Shown: positions 15,994-24,853 of the stretch, in pieces
How the letters are laid out: each line of letters starts with the position of its first letter
Numbering within the stretch: the stretch's first letter is position 1
DNA from: Solobacterium sp.
GTDB lineage: Bacteria; Bacillota_I; Bacilli_A; Erysipelotrichales; Erysipelotrichaceae
Length of the DNA stretch: 33,312 bases
Direction of reading: 5' to 3'
Assembly: GCA_017420585.1 (NCBI GenBank)
Contig: JAFOIT010000192.1
Location: 1 to 33,312 of the forward strand
Notes under the pieces: generated by a model
Database searches by the model: none
What the model saw: only the letters and a program-made list of their open reading frames with translations
Told to the model about the DNA's origin: nothing
Translations under genes and position numbers: made by a program

Positions 15994-16056
15994 ATTATAC
16001 ATGATCTTTTGAAAAAATCCATAGTAATATCACACAATATTGTGCTAATATATTAT
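15994..16056. promoter_or_regulatory. Divergent tRNA promoters with central palindrome
   Basis: Reverse TATAAT at 15994-15999 predicts a start about five bases before tRNA-Ala. Forward TATTAT at 16051-16056 predicts a start one base before tRNA-Arg. Between them CACAATATTGTG (16033-16044) is a perfect 12-base palindrome in the -35/-10 spacer of the tRNA-Arg promoter. Good -35 boxes are not seen for either. Confidence 0.5.
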
Positions 16057-16063
16057 GGCACAT

Positions 16064-16140
16064 GTGCTTGTAGCTCAGTTGGATAGAGTACTAGCCTCCG
16101 AAGCTAGGGGTCAGGAGTTCGAGTCTCCTCAAGCACGCCA
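16064..16140 (+). tRNA. tRNA-Arg (anticodon CCG)
   Basis: A 77-base cloverleaf with encoded CCA: acceptor GTGCTTG/CAAGCAC, D stem GCTC/GAGT, anticodon stem CTAGC/GCTAG with loop CTCCGAA giving CCG, and T arm AGGAG-TTCGAGT-CTCCT. It reads CGG, a codon used heavily in this window. Confidence 0.96.
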
Positions 16141-16151
16141 TCAGTCACAAC

Positions 16152-16178
16152 AGGGCGGCATGGATTGCCGCCTTTTTT
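16152..16178 (+). terminator. Terminator of tRNA-Arg
   Basis: GGCGGCA (16154-16160) pairs with TGCCGCC (16166-16172) around TGGAT, followed by six T. Confidence 0.9.
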
Positions 16179-16252
16179 GCTGGATAATGCACACCGTACC
16201 GTTATTCTTTTTTATTCTGCCGCGATTACCGAATAATGGGCCGCGGTTATCA

Positions 16253-16261
16253 TGCTATGAT
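16253..16261 (+). promoter_or_regulatory. Extended -10 promoter of the TIR gene (leaderless)
   Basis: TGCTATGAT is an extended -10 box ending at 16261. Seven bases on is 16268, the A of the TIR gene ATG, so the transcript is predicted to start on the start codon. The bases between (TTAGGAC) are too close to serve as a ribosome-binding site. Confidence 0.55.
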
Positions 16262-16267
16262 TAGGAC

Positions 16268-19200
16268 ATGGATTACCGCTACAAGGCATTCATATCCTAC
16301 CGTCATAATGACCGGGACACCGCCGTGGCAAAAGCGATCCAGCAGGGCCTGGAACGTTTTCATATTCCTGCATCAATCAGGGAAAAGTACGGTACGGAAC
16401 GGATCGGGCGTGTGTTCCGGGACCAGGAGGAACTGGAAATCACCAGTGACCTTTCAAAGAAGATCATGGATGCGCTGGATGATTCCGAGTACCTGGTCAT
16501 CATCTGCTCGCCGCATTACACGGAATCACGCTGGTGCCTGCTGGAGGCGGAAACATTCATCCGTACCCATGACAGGGATCATGTGCTGTGTGTGCTTTCG
16601 GAAGGAGAGCCGCCGGCTGTCTTTCCGGAAATCCTGCTGCAGGACGGGGCGGAACCGCTGGCCTGTGACTGGCGCATGGACTTCCGGGACGCGAACCGGA
16701 TGGAACTGCCCCGGCTGGCCTCGGCAATGATCGGCTGCACCTATGATGAACTGATCCTGCGGCAGGAGAAGTACCGCCGTAAAAGGCTGATCTCCGTTCT
16801 TTCGGCAGCGGCGGTTCTCGGCACGGCAGCCATCTCTTACCTGCTCTGGAGCAACGCAGCCATTGCCGGCAGCTACCGGCAGTCCCAGATCAGCGAGTCA
16901 AGGCTTCTGGCCAGCCAGTCCCTGGCCGCGGATGAGCGGGTGGACCGGCTTGCGGCATTGCAGTCAGCCCTGGCAGCCCTGCCGTCAGAAGACAGCAGCC
17001 GGCCGGTGACGGATGATGCTGTTTATGCGCTGAGCCGGGCAGTTTATGCCTATACGGTCCCGTATCATATCCGGGAAGACTGGCGGATTGACCTGGCAAA
17101 CGATATTGTTTCCTGGCAGACCAGCCCGGACGGCATGAACATCACGGTGCTGGACAATACCGGCGAATTCCATACCCTGCGGCTGGATTCCCGCCAACAC
17201 CTGGCTTCATTCCGTGCCGGGACAGGCCAGCCCTCCGAACCGGAGCGCGATCCGGCTGGCAATCTTATTACATATGCCGGCGGCAGTGTTTATTCCGTCA
17301 ATCCGGTGACAGGGAAGGAAAACTGGCATCTGCCGCTGAAATACCGGACACTCGGCATGACGGCTGTCAGTCCGGACGGGGCGTATATCGCCGCCGGTGA
17401 CTCTTTTGCCGTACAGGTCATGACCGCTGAGGGAAAACCGTATCTCAGCCTGCCGCTGCCCGAAGATACCGGCGGGTATATCACAGATCTCTGCTGGTCG
17501 GATGACGCACAATACATAGCCGTCCGGCTGCGGCTGGCCGGGCAGGGCTATCAGTTCGGCATCTTTGATTTCAGCACCTCGGAATTCTTCCTGACGGATA
17601 CAGTCAGCACACATACCGATTCCTTCTGTTTCGACCGGCACAATCGTCTGCTGGTACTGTCACACAATGATGAAAACAGTTCCTGGACGTATGGCGGAAC
17701 CGCGCATATCAATCAGGCTGAATACATTCTGCAGGCCTGGGACCGTGATCAGCTGTGCTTTGCGCAGCGCTTTGTCACGGCGGAGGAACCGGGATTCCCG
17801 CTGGTGCGGGCATACGGTGACGGTGCTGTGCTGGTCCTTGGCAGCCGGATCCATGTGCTGGACGGGCAGGGGAGCATAATCAGAACCCTGGAAGCCGGCG
17901 GTATTATTTCCGCATTGCCGGAAACCGGGGAATATTTCCATACTGTGACAGCCGACGGCCGCCGGGGTCTGATCATGGCGGACACCGGCACAGGATCCCT
18001 GCAGAAGTCATTCCCGGCCGGACATGACCGGGTTGAGATGATCACCGGAAAGGACCGGCAGACCCGGTATCTGATCCTGAAGGACGGCAATGTCTGCGTA
18101 TTCACCTATCTGCAGGATGATCACCTGGTTTACCTGCCCGCCGGACAGATGCGTGATGCGCCGCTCGGCGGTCGCAGCAATGCCGGACAGGCGGTCATCA
18201 GCACGACAGAGGGTCTGCTGTTCTGTGATGCAGAGACCCGCGGCGCACACCACCCTGCAGCAGCCGGAAATCACGTGTATCACATCCTGGATATAACCGG
18301 TGATTGTGTATCCGTTCTGGACATTGATGCCGGCAGCGGTTCCCTGCGGCTGCAGAACTATGACCATGCCGGGAAGCTGGTGCAGGAATGGCCGCTGTCC
18401 GTAAATGATGCCCTGACGGCCGACGGGCTGCTTGCGTCACCCCTGGACATCGCTGACAAAGTCTTTCTGGACGCGTATTATTCAGCGCCGGGGGCCGCAT
18501 GTGTGCAGAGCCGGACCCTGTATATCCATGATTATGACAACCCGCAGAAGATTGCCATGCTTAGCCTTGACACAGGTGAGGAGAAGATACTGGAGGTTTC
18601 CCTTCCCGGGACATTCAGCCTGACCGCCATGAACGGCTTCGACCGGGCGTCGGCCCTGACTGCTTCGCCAGACGGAGCATATCTGTATACCGTGATGACT
18701 GACCGGAACAGCACCAGGAAAGCTGTCCTGATTCATCTGCCGGATGGGGAAGTGCTGGAACTGCCTGGCACACCTGACGCGGCCGGAACCGCAGTCTTTT
18801 CCGGACAGCAGCTCGTATATGCCGCCGCAGACGGGTTGTATTGTACAGAAGGCACGGAGCTTTCTGATGTGGTATATTACACAGGGGAACCGGCACTGTC
18901 GTTTGCCGTCCGGGACGGCAGGCTCTTCGCGGTTTATCCCGACGGCACCCTGCAGGTATACAGCCAGGGTGAACGGATCCGCACCGTACAGCTGCCGTTC
19001 GGCACCGGGGCGGTGTACAGTGCTGCCGCGTTCCGCTGGGAGTTCACCGGTGACCGGCTTTGCCTGTACCGGGATGACAGTCTTGACATCATCTCCCTGG
19101 ATTCAGACAGCAGCCTGCCGGTGTATTCCGTACCCGGCGCAGTGCTGGACTATGATCCCGAACGGAAAGAACTGCTGTCATATGCATATGATCCGCAGAA

Positions 19201-19321
19201 AAATGACCTGTATTATTACCCGGGATTATTCCGGGAATACACGGTCAGTGAACTGATTGATATCGGCAATGCGCAGCTGGCCGGCTACAGTACGGCCGGA
19301 AAAGAAGGAGAACAGAAATGA
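16268..19321 (+). CDS. TIR-domain, membrane-anchored beta-propeller protein
   Basis: The 1017-residue protein begins with a TIR domain (1-about 165): YKAFISYRHND at the BB-loop strand, RVFRDQEEL (48-56), LVIICSPHYTESRWCLLEAE, where W89-C90-x-x-E93 matches the position of the catalytic Glu in NAD-cleaving TIR domains. One transmembrane helix follows (about 174-194), then a helical segment rich in LLASQSLAADERVDRLAALQSAL, then about 780 residues of repeated beta strands with TVSPDGAYIAAGD- and SPDGAYLYTVMTD-like motifs typical of WD40/YVTN propellers, probably two blades sets. The layout puts TIR in the cytoplasm and the propeller outside. Proteins of this shape occur in gut Bacillota; I know of no assigned function. 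A signalling or defence NADase switched on by an external signal is a hypothesis. Its TGA overlaps the xpt ATG by four bases. Confidence 0.85.
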   Translation: MDYRYKAFISYRHNDRDTAVAKAIQQGLERFHIPASIREKYGTERIGRVFRDQEELEITSDLSKKIMDALDDSEYLVIICSPHYTESRWCLLEAETFIRTHDRDHVLCVLSEGEPPAVFPEILLQDGAEPLACDWRMDFRDANRMELPRLASAMIGCTYDELILRQEKYRRKRLISVLSAAAVLGTAAISYLLWSNAAIAGSYRQSQISESRLLASQSLAADERVDRLAALQSALAALPSEDSSRPVTDDAVYALSRAVYAYTVPYHIREDWRIDLANDIVSWQTSPDGMNITVLDNTGEFHTLRLDSRQHLASFRAGTGQPSEPERDPAGNLITYAGGSVYSVNPVTGKENWHLPLKYRTLGMTAVSPDGAYIAAGDSFAVQVMTAEGKPYLSLPLPEDTGGYITDLCWSDDAQYIAVRLRLAGQGYQFGIFDFSTSEFFLTDTVSTHTDSFCFDRHNRLLVLSHNDENSSWTYGGTAHINQAEYILQAWDRDQLCFAQRFVTAEEPGFPLVRAYGDGAVLVLGSRIHVLDGQGSIIRTLEAGGIISALPETGEYFHTVTADGRRGLIMADTGTGSLQKSFPAGHDRVEMITGKDRQTRYLILKDGNVCVFTYLQDDHLVYLPAGQMRDAPLGGRSNAGQAVISTTEGLLFCDAETRGAHHPAAAGNHVYHILDITGDCVSVLDIDAGSGSLRLQNYDHAGKLVQEWPLSVNDALTADGLLASPLDIADKVFLDAYYSAPGAACVQSRTLYIHDYDNPQKIAMLSLDTGEEKILEVSLPGTFSLTAMNGFDRASALTASPDGAYLYTVMTDRNSTRKAVLIHLPDGEVLELPGTPDAAGTAVFSGQQLVYAAADGLYCTEGTELSDVVYYTGEPALSFAVRDGRLFAVYPDGTLQVYSQGERIRTVQLPFGTGAVYSAAAFRWEFTGDRLCLYRDDSLDIISLDSDSSLPVYSVPGAVLDYDPERKELLSYAYDPQKNDLYYYPGLFREYTVSELIDIGNAQLAGYSTAGKEGEQK

Positions 19322-19890
19322 AAGAACTGCAGGAAAGAATCTTAAAGGAAGGCAGAATTCTGCCGGGAAGTATTCTGAAAGTGGACAGCTTTCTGAATCA
19401 TCAGATCGATATGGAACTCATGGATCATATCGGCGCGTATTTTCATGAGAAATTCAGGGATGCCGGCATTACCCGGGTGCTGACAATTGAAGCTTCCGGC
19501 ATTCCCATGGCCTGCATGACAGCTTATCATTTCCATGTCCCGGTTGTCTTTGCCAAGAAGGCCCGGGCCGCCAACCTCGGGCCGGATGTATATAAATCCA
19601 CGGTGCATTCCTACACCTATGGCAGGGATTACCAGATCGCGGTGTCCAAGGCGTACCTGCATGCCGGTGACACCGTGCTGATCATCGATGATTTCCTGGC
19701 CAACGGGCAGGCAGTGCACGGACTGATGGATCTGTGTGAACAGGCCGGAGCCCAAGTCGGCGGGATCGGCATCTGTATTGAGAAGGGTTTCCAGCCCGGC
19801 GGTGATGAACTGCGCAGCCGCGGCATCCGGGTCGAAAGCCTGGCCATCATCGATGCCATGGATGATCATCACATCGAACTGAGAAAGTAA
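19318..19890 (+). CDS. xpt: Xanthine phosphoribosyltransferase
   Basis: Xpt salvages xanthine with PRPP to make XMP. The 190-residue protein has the family N-terminus (LKEGRILPGSILKVDSFLNHQID), the TIEASGIP segment, and the PRPP loop VLIIDDFLANGQA (120-132). Length matches Bacillus Xpt. In many Bacillota xpt sits behind a guanine riboswitch with a xanthine permease; here neither is present, and the start codon overlaps the stop of the TIR gene (ATGA) with GGAG inside the TIR coding end. Expression therefore appears coupled to the TIR protein, an unusual pairing. Confidence 0.95.
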   Translation: MKELQERILKEGRILPGSILKVDSFLNHQIDMELMDHIGAYFHEKFRDAGITRVLTIEASGIPMACMTAYHFHVPVVFAKKARAANLGPDVYKSTVHSYTYGRDYQIAVSKAYLHAGDTVLIIDDFLANGQAVHGLMDLCEQAGAQVGGIGICIEKGFQPGGDELRSRGIRVESLAIIDAMDDHHIELRK

Positions 19891-19900
19891 TAGAAAAAGA

Positions 19901-19930
19901 CAGTTTCCGGAATACGGAAACTGCCTTTTT

Positions 19931-19931
<1 letters not shown>
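19901..19931. terminator. Bidirectional terminator between xpt and tgt
   Basis: CAGTTTCCG (19901-19909) pairs perfectly with CGGAAACTG (19915-19923). T runs follow on the forward strand (19926-19931) and, after two bases, on the reverse strand. Confidence 0.92.
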
Positions 19932-21118
<1,187 letters not shown>

Positions 21119-21120
21119 TT

Positions 21121-21576
21121 ATGAAATCGCAGGAAATCAAAATCAGGAATCTGCCGGTCAGTGAGATCAAACCGAGATCGATCCGCGTCAAGCCGGTGGA
21201 AATACTGGTCGCCCTCGTCGCCCTGGGTGTCTATTTCATTTTTCAGCGGAGTTTATTGACCTCGACCGGCATGGTGCTGGTCCTGCTGGGCATCAGCTGT
21301 ATTATCCTGATGCCGGACCGGACCCTGGTGCAGTTTCTGCCGGACTACATGATCATGTACAACAGCCGGGACCGGGAAATCTGCCAGATGGTTTACTGGG
21401 ATGAAGTGGTCAGCTGGCAGTATGAATGGCACGCGATGTCGGACCTGCTCGTGGTGACCCTGCTGGATGGCAGCACGCAGTCGGTGGACATGTATTCCAA
21501 GCGCAGCGTAGCCAAGTACATGCGGCAGTTCGCCCCGAACAAGGAAAAGAAGAGCAGCAGGAACAAAGAGGTGTAA
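21121..21576 (+). CDS. Small two-helix membrane protein, possibly PH-like
   Basis: The 151-residue protein has a basic N-terminus (about 1-25), two hydrophobic segments (about 27-41 and 46-64), then a soluble domain with alternating strands (DYMIMYNSRDREICQMVYWDEVVSWQYEWH, read in two pieces at about 75-103) and DLLVVTLLDGSTQSVDMYSKR. This layout resembles YcxB-like bacterial PH-domain proteins, but the match is only by shape. A lysine-rich tail ends it. It is first in a tight forward cluster with the ArsR-type regulator (four bases downstream) and an exonuclease. The gene seems to be leaderless. Confidence 0.72.
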   Translation: MKSQEIKIRNLPVSEIKPRSIRVKPVEILVALVALGVYFIFQRSLLTSTGMVLVLLGISCIILMPDRTLVQFLPDYMIMYNSRDREICQMVYWDEVVSWQYEWHAMSDLLVVTLLDGSTQSVDMYSKRSVAKYMRQFAPNKEKKSSRNKEV

Positions 21577-21580
21577 GAGG

Positions 21581-21913
21581 ATGGTAAAACTGGTCAATAA
21601 AGACAAGGTCGAGGAATGCCGCCGCGAGATGGCCAAAGAGCGGGACTATGATGATATGAGCCTGATTTTCACGATGTTCGCGGACAGCACCCGGCTCAAG
21701 ATCATGAACGCGCTGTTTGTCAGTGAGCTGTGTGTCGGTGATCTGGCGGCGCTGCTGGAGATGTCTTCCTCCGCCATCAGCCACCAGCTTTCCAGCATGA
21801 AGAAAGCCAAGCTGGTGCGGACCAGACGGGAAGGCAAACTGGTCTATTATTCCATGGCGGATGACCATATCAAGAACATCTATAAGATGGCATTTGAGCA
21901 TATCCACGAATAA
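21581..21913 (+). CDS. ArsR/SmtB-family metal-responsive repressor
   Basis: A 110-residue winged-helix regulator: FADSTRLKIMNAL, the recognition helix SSSAISHQLSSMKKAKLV and the wing TRREGKLVYYSM. The alpha3 metal box ELCVCD of CadC/ArsR is altered to ELCVGD, so that site is probably lost. The C-terminal alpha5 helix DDHIKNIYKMAFEHIHE keeps D94, H96, H107 and E110 with exactly the spacing of the SmtB zinc site (D-x-H...H-x-x-E). Zinc sensing at the dimer interface is therefore likely. No efflux pump is next to it; it sits between a small membrane protein and an exonuclease. Confidence 0.9.
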   Translation: MVKLVNKDKVEECRREMAKERDYDDMSLIFTMFADSTRLKIMNALFVSELCVGDLAALLEMSSSAISHQLSSMKKAKLVRTRREGKLVYYSMADDHIKNIYKMAFEHIHE

Positions 21914-21915
21914 AT

Positions 21916-22473
21916 ATGAAGGTAACGGCAATCGATTTTGAAACAGCCAACAGCAGTCCGGCCAGCGTCTGTGCGGTCGGGCTTTCCGTATTGGAAGACG
22001 GCATGATCGAACCGGTGCTGGAAACCCTGATCCGGCCGGAGAAAAACGTTTCGGCCTTTTATTACGGCAACATCCGCATTCACGGCATCCGGCCGCAGGA
22101 TGTGGTGCACGCCCCGGATTTTGCCCGGGTATACCGGCAGATGAAGCCCCATCTGGAAGACAGCCTGGTAGTGGCCCACAATGCCCGTTTTGACATGGGC
22201 TGCCTGAAGGCTTCATGCCTGAACTGCGGTATTCCCGTGCCGTCATTAAGATACTTTGATACGGTGGAACTGGGCCGCAATGTCTTCCCGGGGCTCGAGC
22301 ATCACCGGCTCAATGACCTGTGTGAATACCTTGATATCGAACTGGAACATCACCGGGCCGGCAGTGACGCGTACGGGTGCCTGATGATCGTTGCCCGGGT
22401 CATGACCCTGACCGGCATCTATGATATTGAGGAAATGCTTCATCAATGCAGAACCAGGATATACACGCTATAA
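21916..22473 (+). CDS. DEDDh 3'-5' exonuclease (DnaQ-like)
   Basis: The 185-residue protein is a stand-alone exonuclease domain related to the DNA polymerase III epsilon subunit. The catalytic residues are D7 and E9 (AIDFETA), D93 (AHNARFDMG), and H146 with D151 (HRAGSDA). It could act in proofreading, repair or RNA trimming. The ATG follows the repressor stop by two bases and lacks a ribosome-binding site, so it is probably translated by reinitiation. The end carries the -10 box of the following dehydrogenase. Confidence 0.9.
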   Translation: MKVTAIDFETANSSPASVCAVGLSVLEDGMIEPVLETLIRPEKNVSAFYYGNIRIHGIRPQDVVHAPDFARVYRQMKPHLEDSLVVAHNARFDMGCLKASCLNCGIPVPSLRYFDTVELGRNVFPGLEHHRLNDLCEYLDIELEHHRAGSDAYGCLMIVARVMTLTGIYDIEEMLHQCRTRIYTL

Positions 22474-22474
22474 T
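22469..22474 (+). promoter_or_regulatory. -10 box of the 2-hydroxyacid dehydrogenase gene
   Basis: TATAAT overlaps the final codons and stop-proximal bases of the exonuclease gene; no -35 is evident. The start is predicted near 22481, and AAGGAT lies before ATG 22501. Confidence 0.5.
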
Positions 22475-22500
22475 CCATTAGTAGAAAGAAGGATAAAACG

Positions 22501-23448
22501 ATGAAAACAGTACTCATGGAATCGCTTGGCATCAGTAATGAACTGCTGGCCGAACTCGAACAGCCGTTTATCGAACAGGGCATGGAGTTCGCTTCATATG
22601 ACCGGACAGCGGACCCGGCTGTGCTGGTCAAAGAAGCGGAAGATGCCGATGTGATGATTCTGGCGAACATGCCGATGCCGGCAGATGTCATCCGCCAGTG
22701 CGGCAAATTGAAGTTTATTGACGTTGCTTTCACCGGTGTGGACCATGTCGGTCTTGAAGCGGCGAAGGAGAAGGGCATCGCCGTGTCCAACGCGTCTGGT
22801 TATTCGACCGAAGCCGTGGCTGAACTGGTGCTGGGCATGGTGATCTCCATGTACCGGAATATGCGCCAGGTGGAAGACAGGGCCCGTACCGGCGGCACCA
22901 AGGACGGCCTGGTCGGCTTTGAGATTGCCGGCAAGACGGTCGGTATTGTCGGCCTCGGCAAGATCGGCAGCCGCAGTGCCGAACTGTTCCATGCCTTCGG
23001 CGCGGAAGTGATTGCCTATACCCGGACACCGGCCCACAATCATCTGGACTACGTGACCTGCATGAGCCTTGAGGAAGTGCTGGAGAAGTCCGACATCGTT
23101 GTGCTGCACTGCCCGCTGAGCGATGCGACCCGGGGCATGATCAATGCCGAACGGCTGGCCATGATGAAGCCGTCTGCCATCCTGGTCAACGCTGCCCGCG
23201 GCCCGGTGGTCAGCACAAAGGACCTGGCTGACGCCCTCAATGCCGGAACGATTGCCGGCGCGTGCCTCGATGTCTTTGACAAGGAACCGCCGCTGCCGGC
23301 TGATGAACCGCTGCTGGCCGCGAAGAACACCCTGGTGACCCCGCATGTGGCCTTTGCGACAAAGGAATCCATGAAACTGCGGGCCGAGATTGTCTTTGAT
23401 AATCTGAAGGCATGGCTGGAAGGAAACCAGAAGAACATCGTTTTATAA
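22501..23448 (+). CDS. D-isomer-specific 2-hydroxyacid dehydrogenase
   Basis: A 315-residue oxidoreductase of the D-2-hydroxyacid family. The Rossmann motif GLGKIG is at 151-156, and the catalytic set is R233 (NAARGPV), E262 (FDKEPPL) and H282 (TPHVAF). The end of the second Rossmann strand reads AYTRT, with Arg175 where NAD-specific enzymes have Asp; this favours NADP(H), as in glyoxylate/hydroxypyruvate reductases. The substrate cannot be named. Annotating it as phosphoglycerate dehydrogenase would not be justified because the C-terminal ACT domain is missing and no serine genes are adjacent. Confidence 0.92.
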   Translation: MKTVLMESLGISNELLAELEQPFIEQGMEFASYDRTADPAVLVKEAEDADVMILANMPMPADVIRQCGKLKFIDVAFTGVDHVGLEAAKEKGIAVSNASGYSTEAVAELVLGMVISMYRNMRQVEDRARTGGTKDGLVGFEIAGKTVGIVGLGKIGSRSAELFHAFGAEVIAYTRTPAHNHLDYVTCMSLEEVLEKSDIVVLHCPLSDATRGMINAERLAMMKPSAILVNAARGPVVSTKDLADALNAGTIAGACLDVFDKEPPLPADEPLLAAKNTLVTPHVAFATKESMKLRAEIVFDNLKAWLEGNQKNIVL

Positions 23449-23488
23449 AAGAAAAGCTGCTGTAAATCTTTTCAGTAAATGAAACATA

Positions 23489-23517
23489 TTTACATTTTCA
23501 GCGCTGCTGTTTATAAT
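23489..23517 (+). promoter_or_regulatory. Promoter of the 23546 gene with palindromic elements
   Basis: TTTACA (23489-23494), 17 bases, TATAAT (23512-23517). CAGCGCTG (23499-23506) is a perfect palindrome inside the spacer, and TGTAAAT (23461-23467) is an inverted copy of ATTTACA (23488-23494), overlapping the -35. Either could be an operator. Confidence 0.68.
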
Positions 23518-23545
23518 TGTCTTACTTGAAAAGGAATACACAACA

Positions 23546-23935
23546 ATGGCTGATTATGAGAACAATGCCTATTTCTGGCTGAAAGTGGACACTCTGTTTC
23601 TATCCAGTACGCTGACGATAAGCCGTCACAAGGGGGAAACACATCCGAACTTCAAAAACCTGGTTTATCCGGTGGAGTATGGTCATCTGACCGATACGGC
23701 CTCAGATAACGGGGAAGGGGTGTCTGTGTATGTCGGTTCACTGCCGCAGAGCATTACGGCCCTGGTGGTGGCTGCCGATATCCTGCAGAAGACCCTGGAT
23801 GTGAAGATCCTTCTCGGCTGCACGGAAGCGGAAACCGAGGAAGTGCTGCATTTCCTGAATCAGACCGATTTCCAGAAGACCGTCCTGATCCGCCGCGGCA
23901 GCACGATTCCTGCCTGGGGCCTGACTGACAACTGA
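23546..23935 (+). CDS. Inorganic pyrophosphatase-like protein, probably degenerate
   Basis: The 129-residue protein resembles family I soluble pyrophosphatases in SRHKGETHPNFKNLVYPVEYGHL (in two parts, 26-48) and the following metal loop. In active enzymes that loop supplies several Asp (DGDPxDV); here it reads DNGEGVSV (54-61), keeping only the first Asp. The protein is shorter than the about 175-residue enzymes. Short homologues are often annotated as inorganic pyrophosphatase, but activity is doubtful for this one. It stands alone with a strong promoter and a shared terminator. Confidence 0.65.
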   Translation: MADYENNAYFWLKVDTLFLSSTLTISRHKGETHPNFKNLVYPVEYGHLTDTASDNGEGVSVYVGSLPQSITALVVAADILQKTLDVKILLGCTEAETEEVLHFLNQTDFQKTVLIRRGSTIPAWGLTDN

Positions 23936-23944
23936 AGCATATGA

Positions 23945-23970
23945 AAACCGGATCCCGCAGGATCCGGTTT
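23945..23970. terminator. Bidirectional terminator
   Basis: AAACCGGATCC (23945-23955) pairs perfectly with GGATCCGGTTT (23960-23970) around CGCA. T-rich bases follow on both strands. The stop codon of the reverse gene (23969-23971) lies at the edge of the hairpin. Confidence 0.9.
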
Positions 23971-24844
23971 ATTTCTGAATCGGATTGCCGTTGAAGTCCG
24001 TATCGATCGGGACACTGTCCAGATCGGTGAACAGGGCCGCGGCTTTTTCTTCGGCCAGATCGTACAGTTCCGCAAAGGAATGGCTGTCAGTCAGTTCCGG
24101 GTAGTCCACATTCGCGTAGACCTGGTGGTCAGGATTGAGCACATCCGGATCTTTCGCGCCTTTGCCGTCCAGCATCATGCCGGTGATCAGCTTGGGCATC
24201 CGCAGCAGGTTCTCCATCCGATCGGCCACCCTGTATTTCGTGAGGCTGCCCGGCTTTAGGGCTTTGGTCAGCCGGTGAATGCCGAAGATGGCTTCCAGCA
24301 GTTTCCGCTCGGAAATATAGGTGCCGAAGATCTCCAGCAGCATCAGGTTGTACATTCTTGCCAGCTTTACGGCGGCGTCCCTGCTTACCTTGAGGTCGTC
24401 ATGGACACTGTAATTCTCCGGGGTCTTGCTGTGCCGGCGCAGGGCCCAGATATCCAGTTCGCCTTCCAGGGCAAAGTGGGCTTCCGAATCGGTGCAGCCG
24501 CGCCGTTCGGCATCCTTGCGGGCATAGCTGCAGATGATCATGTGGCAGCTTGAATCCAGGGCGTAATGGCACAGATACCCGGCATAATAACTGCGCAGCA
24601 GGGGGCGTTCCCTTGTGTAGGCGTCCATCCAGCGCAGGACCTCTTCGACTTTCTCCCCGTGCAGGCGGCTGCCGACCCAGGTCAGGGAACCGGGCAGGAA
24701 GTAGGCGCGGGAAAAGAAAAAGAGATCAGGCCCCTGGGAGCCCAGGCAGTACAGCGGCAGATCCGTAATGGTTTTCTGCAGTTCTTCCGGCAGCCGGGCA
24801 TAGACATCCCGGGCGAATTCCACATGGGTTGTAGCAGCAGGCAT
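23969..24844 (-). CDS. Zinc-dependent phospholipase C-like hydrolase
   Basis: The 291-residue protein fits the zinc-dependent phospholipase C family (alpha-toxin/S1-nuclease fold). Candidate metal ligands are H7, D40 (SQGPD), H62, and the H93-x-x-x-D97-x-x-x-H101 helix in GYLCHYALDSSCH. There is no signal peptide, so it should act in the cytoplasm, unlike secreted toxins; the cytoplasmic members have no well-established substrate. AGGAG sits before ATG 24844. It follows the HD-domain gene by nine bases in the same operon. Confidence 0.85.
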   Translation of the reverse strand: MPAATTHVEFARDVYARLPEELQKTITDLPLYCLGSQGPDLFFFSRAYFLPGSLTWVGSRLHGEKVEEVLRWMDAYTRERPLLRSYYAGYLCHYALDSSCHMIICSYARKDAERRGCTDSEAHFALEGELDIWALRRHSKTPENYSVHDDLKVSRDAAVKLARMYNLMLLEIFGTYISERKLLEAIFGIHRLTKALKPGSLTKYRVADRMENLLRMPKLITGMMLDGKGAKDPDVLNPDHQVYANVDYPELTDSHSFAELYDLAEEKAAALFTDLDSVPIDTDFNGNPIQK

Positions 24845-24853
24845 GATCTTCTC

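Noticed and set aside
16055-16264. 69-codon frame beginning MAHVLVAQLD
   Set aside because: It is the translation of tRNA-Arg and its flanks, a well-known false gene.
16141-16267. Integration site (att) of a mobile element at tRNA-Arg
   Set aside because: No integrase and no repeat of the tRNA 3' end were seen downstream, and the TIR gene has the same base composition as its neighbours.
19300-19330. Guanine riboswitch ahead of xpt
   Set aside because: There is no untranslated space: xpt starts inside the TIR gene's last codons.
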